Positions 63,051 through 64,000 of a DNA stretch of 64,000 nt are shown in pieces. Source of the DNA: Rheinheimera nanhaiensis E407-8. Its GTDB lineage: Bacteria > Pseudomonadota > Gammaproteobacteria > Enterobacterales > Alteromonadaceae. The stretch's first letter is position 1; each line of letters starts with the position of its first letter. The notes below the pieces were generated by a model. The model was given only the letters and a program-made list of their open reading frames with translations. It searched no databases and had not been told where the DNA came from. Position numbers and translations under genes: made by a program. Location of the stretch: NCBI RefSeq assembly GCF_000296695.1, contig NZ_BAFK01000012.1:1-64000 (forward strand), read 5' to 3'.

Positions 63051-64000
63051 TTAATTTGGCGAGCCAGCCAGCGGCGTCAGCAGATACGGAAAGCTTGTAT
63101 CCAGCATGCTGGCGTTCAGTGGTGCACCATCAGTAAAGGGAACATTACCCACCGGCGCATCTTCAGGTGCGCAAAAGCCTAAATTGGTTGGTTCACCCGC
63201 TACCGGAATGTCATGACACAAAGCGCCCATCACCACCCGTAGTGCAATATCTACCACATCATCACCCGGACGACGGCCGTTAGGAAAGCCAGCCAAATCA
63301 TTACCTGCAACACCTAAAGCAGATTGCATAGCAGCAGGCGTGGCGGGAATAGCGGGGTTTAACCGCAGCATTTCTGATGGTGTTACCGTAGCCAATTGGT
63401 TGACGCCTGCCACACCAGTTAAAAATGCGGCGACTAAGTCAGTGCGTGGAAAGTTCGATGGTGCCAGGTCACTGATATCGGTGCCAAGTGTGGCATTCAC
63501 CGCATCTTTAAACAGGATATTCAGCAGTGCCGGCAAACTTGGGTGCGTCACATAATCAGCAAATTGGCCATCATCTGCCGGTTTGCTGCTATTAAACTTA
63601 TCTTTATCTGCCAAGCCAATCACCAGCTCATTTACCAGGGGGTTACTTAAACGCGATACCTGCACTAAGGCGCCACCACTGACTTCTGGCCGGGCAAAAT
63701 TGGCATTAGGGTTTAAAATGCGCGCTTGTGGCAGGCTTGCTGTGGTCCAGGCACCAATAACGCCATTACCACTGCCGGTAACACAGGCTTTTGGCACCTC
63801 TATAGCCAGCGTAGTGACATTCTTGTCGTTCAAATCATCATTTGCGTTACTTTGAGTGATACCGCCAGGAAAGCCGCCGGCATCACCGGCGCCAGGTGCG
63901 CTGTCACCCTCAACTGGCACATAGTTAACTAAGTCAAAGGTTTCACCCAGGTTGACTACGAAGGGGTCTTTACGCTGACCAACAAAGACTCGAGCCATGG
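63051..64000 (-). CDS. DUF4331-family protein (5-prime end outside the window)
   Basis: The C-terminal 315 or more residues of a DUF4331 protein; the frame is still open at the window edge and the Met at its start there (MARVFVGQRKDPF) is internal. Recognisable parts are FVGQRKDPFVVNLGETFDLVNY, LAIEVPKACVTG, QVSRLSNPLVNELVIGLADKDKFNSS and PNGRRPGDDVVDIALRVVMG. DUF4331 proteins are exported beta-rich proteins of unknown function. It is the most upstream gene of the receptor operon visible here. Confidence 0.85.
   Translation of the reverse strand, partial: MARVFVGQRKDPFVVNLGETFDLVNYVPVEGDSAPGAGDAGGFPGGITQSNANDDLNDKNVTTLAIEVPKACVTGSGNGVIGAWTTASLPQARILNPNANFARPEVSGGALVQVSRLSNPLVNELVIGLADKDKFNSSKPADDGQFADYVTHPSLPALLNILFKDAVNATLGTDISDLAPSNFPRTDLVAAFLTGVAGVNQLATVTPSEMLRLNPAIPATPAAMQSALGVAGNDLAGFPNGRRPGDDVVDIALRVVMGALCHDIPVAGEPTNLGFCAPEDAPVGNVPFTDGAPLNASMLDTSFPYLLTPLAGSPN

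Overview
The window is a chromosomal segment of a gammaproteobacterium, most likely of the Alteromonadales / Rheinheimera-Alishewanella-Arsukibacterium type. This is judged from gene content, gene order and protein resemblance; no 16S gene is present. Supporting signs are the complete ybgC-tolQRAB-pal-cpoB block, aspS-yebC-ruvCAB, cmoAB, a FadE-type acyl-CoA dehydrogenase with a FadR-like operator, an ExeM/NucH nuclease and a TIGR03503 gene beside dnaQ. Base composition is close to balanced, apart from an AT-rich island near 39.7-40.7 kb.

Layout. 0-8 kb: a small Sel1-like exported protein, ppiC, a RES/Xre-type toxin-antitoxin pair, an RhlE-like helicase, yhbQ, an AEC transporter, an SPFH / ribbon-helix-helix / SPFH operon and a small lipoprotein. 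8-10 kb: tRNA-Ser(GGA), nadA and two tRNA-Lys(TTT). 10-15 kb: the Tol-Pal envelope operon on the minus strand. 15.1-15.8 kb: a gene-free stretch holding a promoter, a terminator and an imperfect palindrome, read here as a candidate plus-strand RNA followed by a dispersed-repeat-like element. 15.8-20.5 kb: aspS-yebC-ruvC-ruvA-ruvB. 20.6-30 kb: a three-sensor-domain diguanylate cyclase, a DUF72 protein, cmoA-cmoB (tRNA U34 modification), a LysR regulator, purM-purN and a DUF3108 protein.

30-41.4 kb: fadE with an overlapping promoter and FadR-like site, a secreted nuclease, ppnP, an Atm1-type ABC exporter, an M2-family peptidase, an AT-rich island with a Tae4-like amidase-fold protein and a small membrane protein, and a secreted lipase. 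41.4-45.4 kb: yjjG, a candidate sRNA, then a sulfide/persulfide detoxification cluster arranged divergently (Blh-type persulfide dioxygenase; TauE/SafE exporter, rhodanese, two YeeE/YedE halves) around a pair of BigR/SqrR-like inverted sites. 45.5-54.3 kb: a chemoreceptor, an RND efflux adaptor and pump, a periplasmic solute-binding protein and a PAS-PAS-PAS-GGDEF-EAL protein whose first two PAS domains carry the FixL heme-PAS signature.

54.5-55.5 kb: seven near-identical tRNA-Asp(GTC) genes in tandem behind one strong promoter, with an eighth, degenerate tRNA-like copy between two copies of the same terminator. 55.5-58.8 kb: TIGR03503 gene, dnaQ, rnhA and a periplasmic glutathione peroxidase. 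58.9-64 kb: a minus-strand operon (DUF4331 protein running off the edge, Ig-like lipoprotein, TPR protein, a stand-alone HupE/UreJ-type N-terminal domain, TonB-dependent receptor) that looks like one envelope system of unknown substrate.

Most of the window is ordinary core genome. The places that most deserve a second look are the tandem FixL-like PAS domains on an EAL protein, the Tae4-like protein that has lost its catalytic histidine, the two candidate small RNAs, the degenerate tRNA-Asp copy, the sulfide cluster operators and the truncated HupE-like protein inside the DUF4331/TonB-receptor operon.
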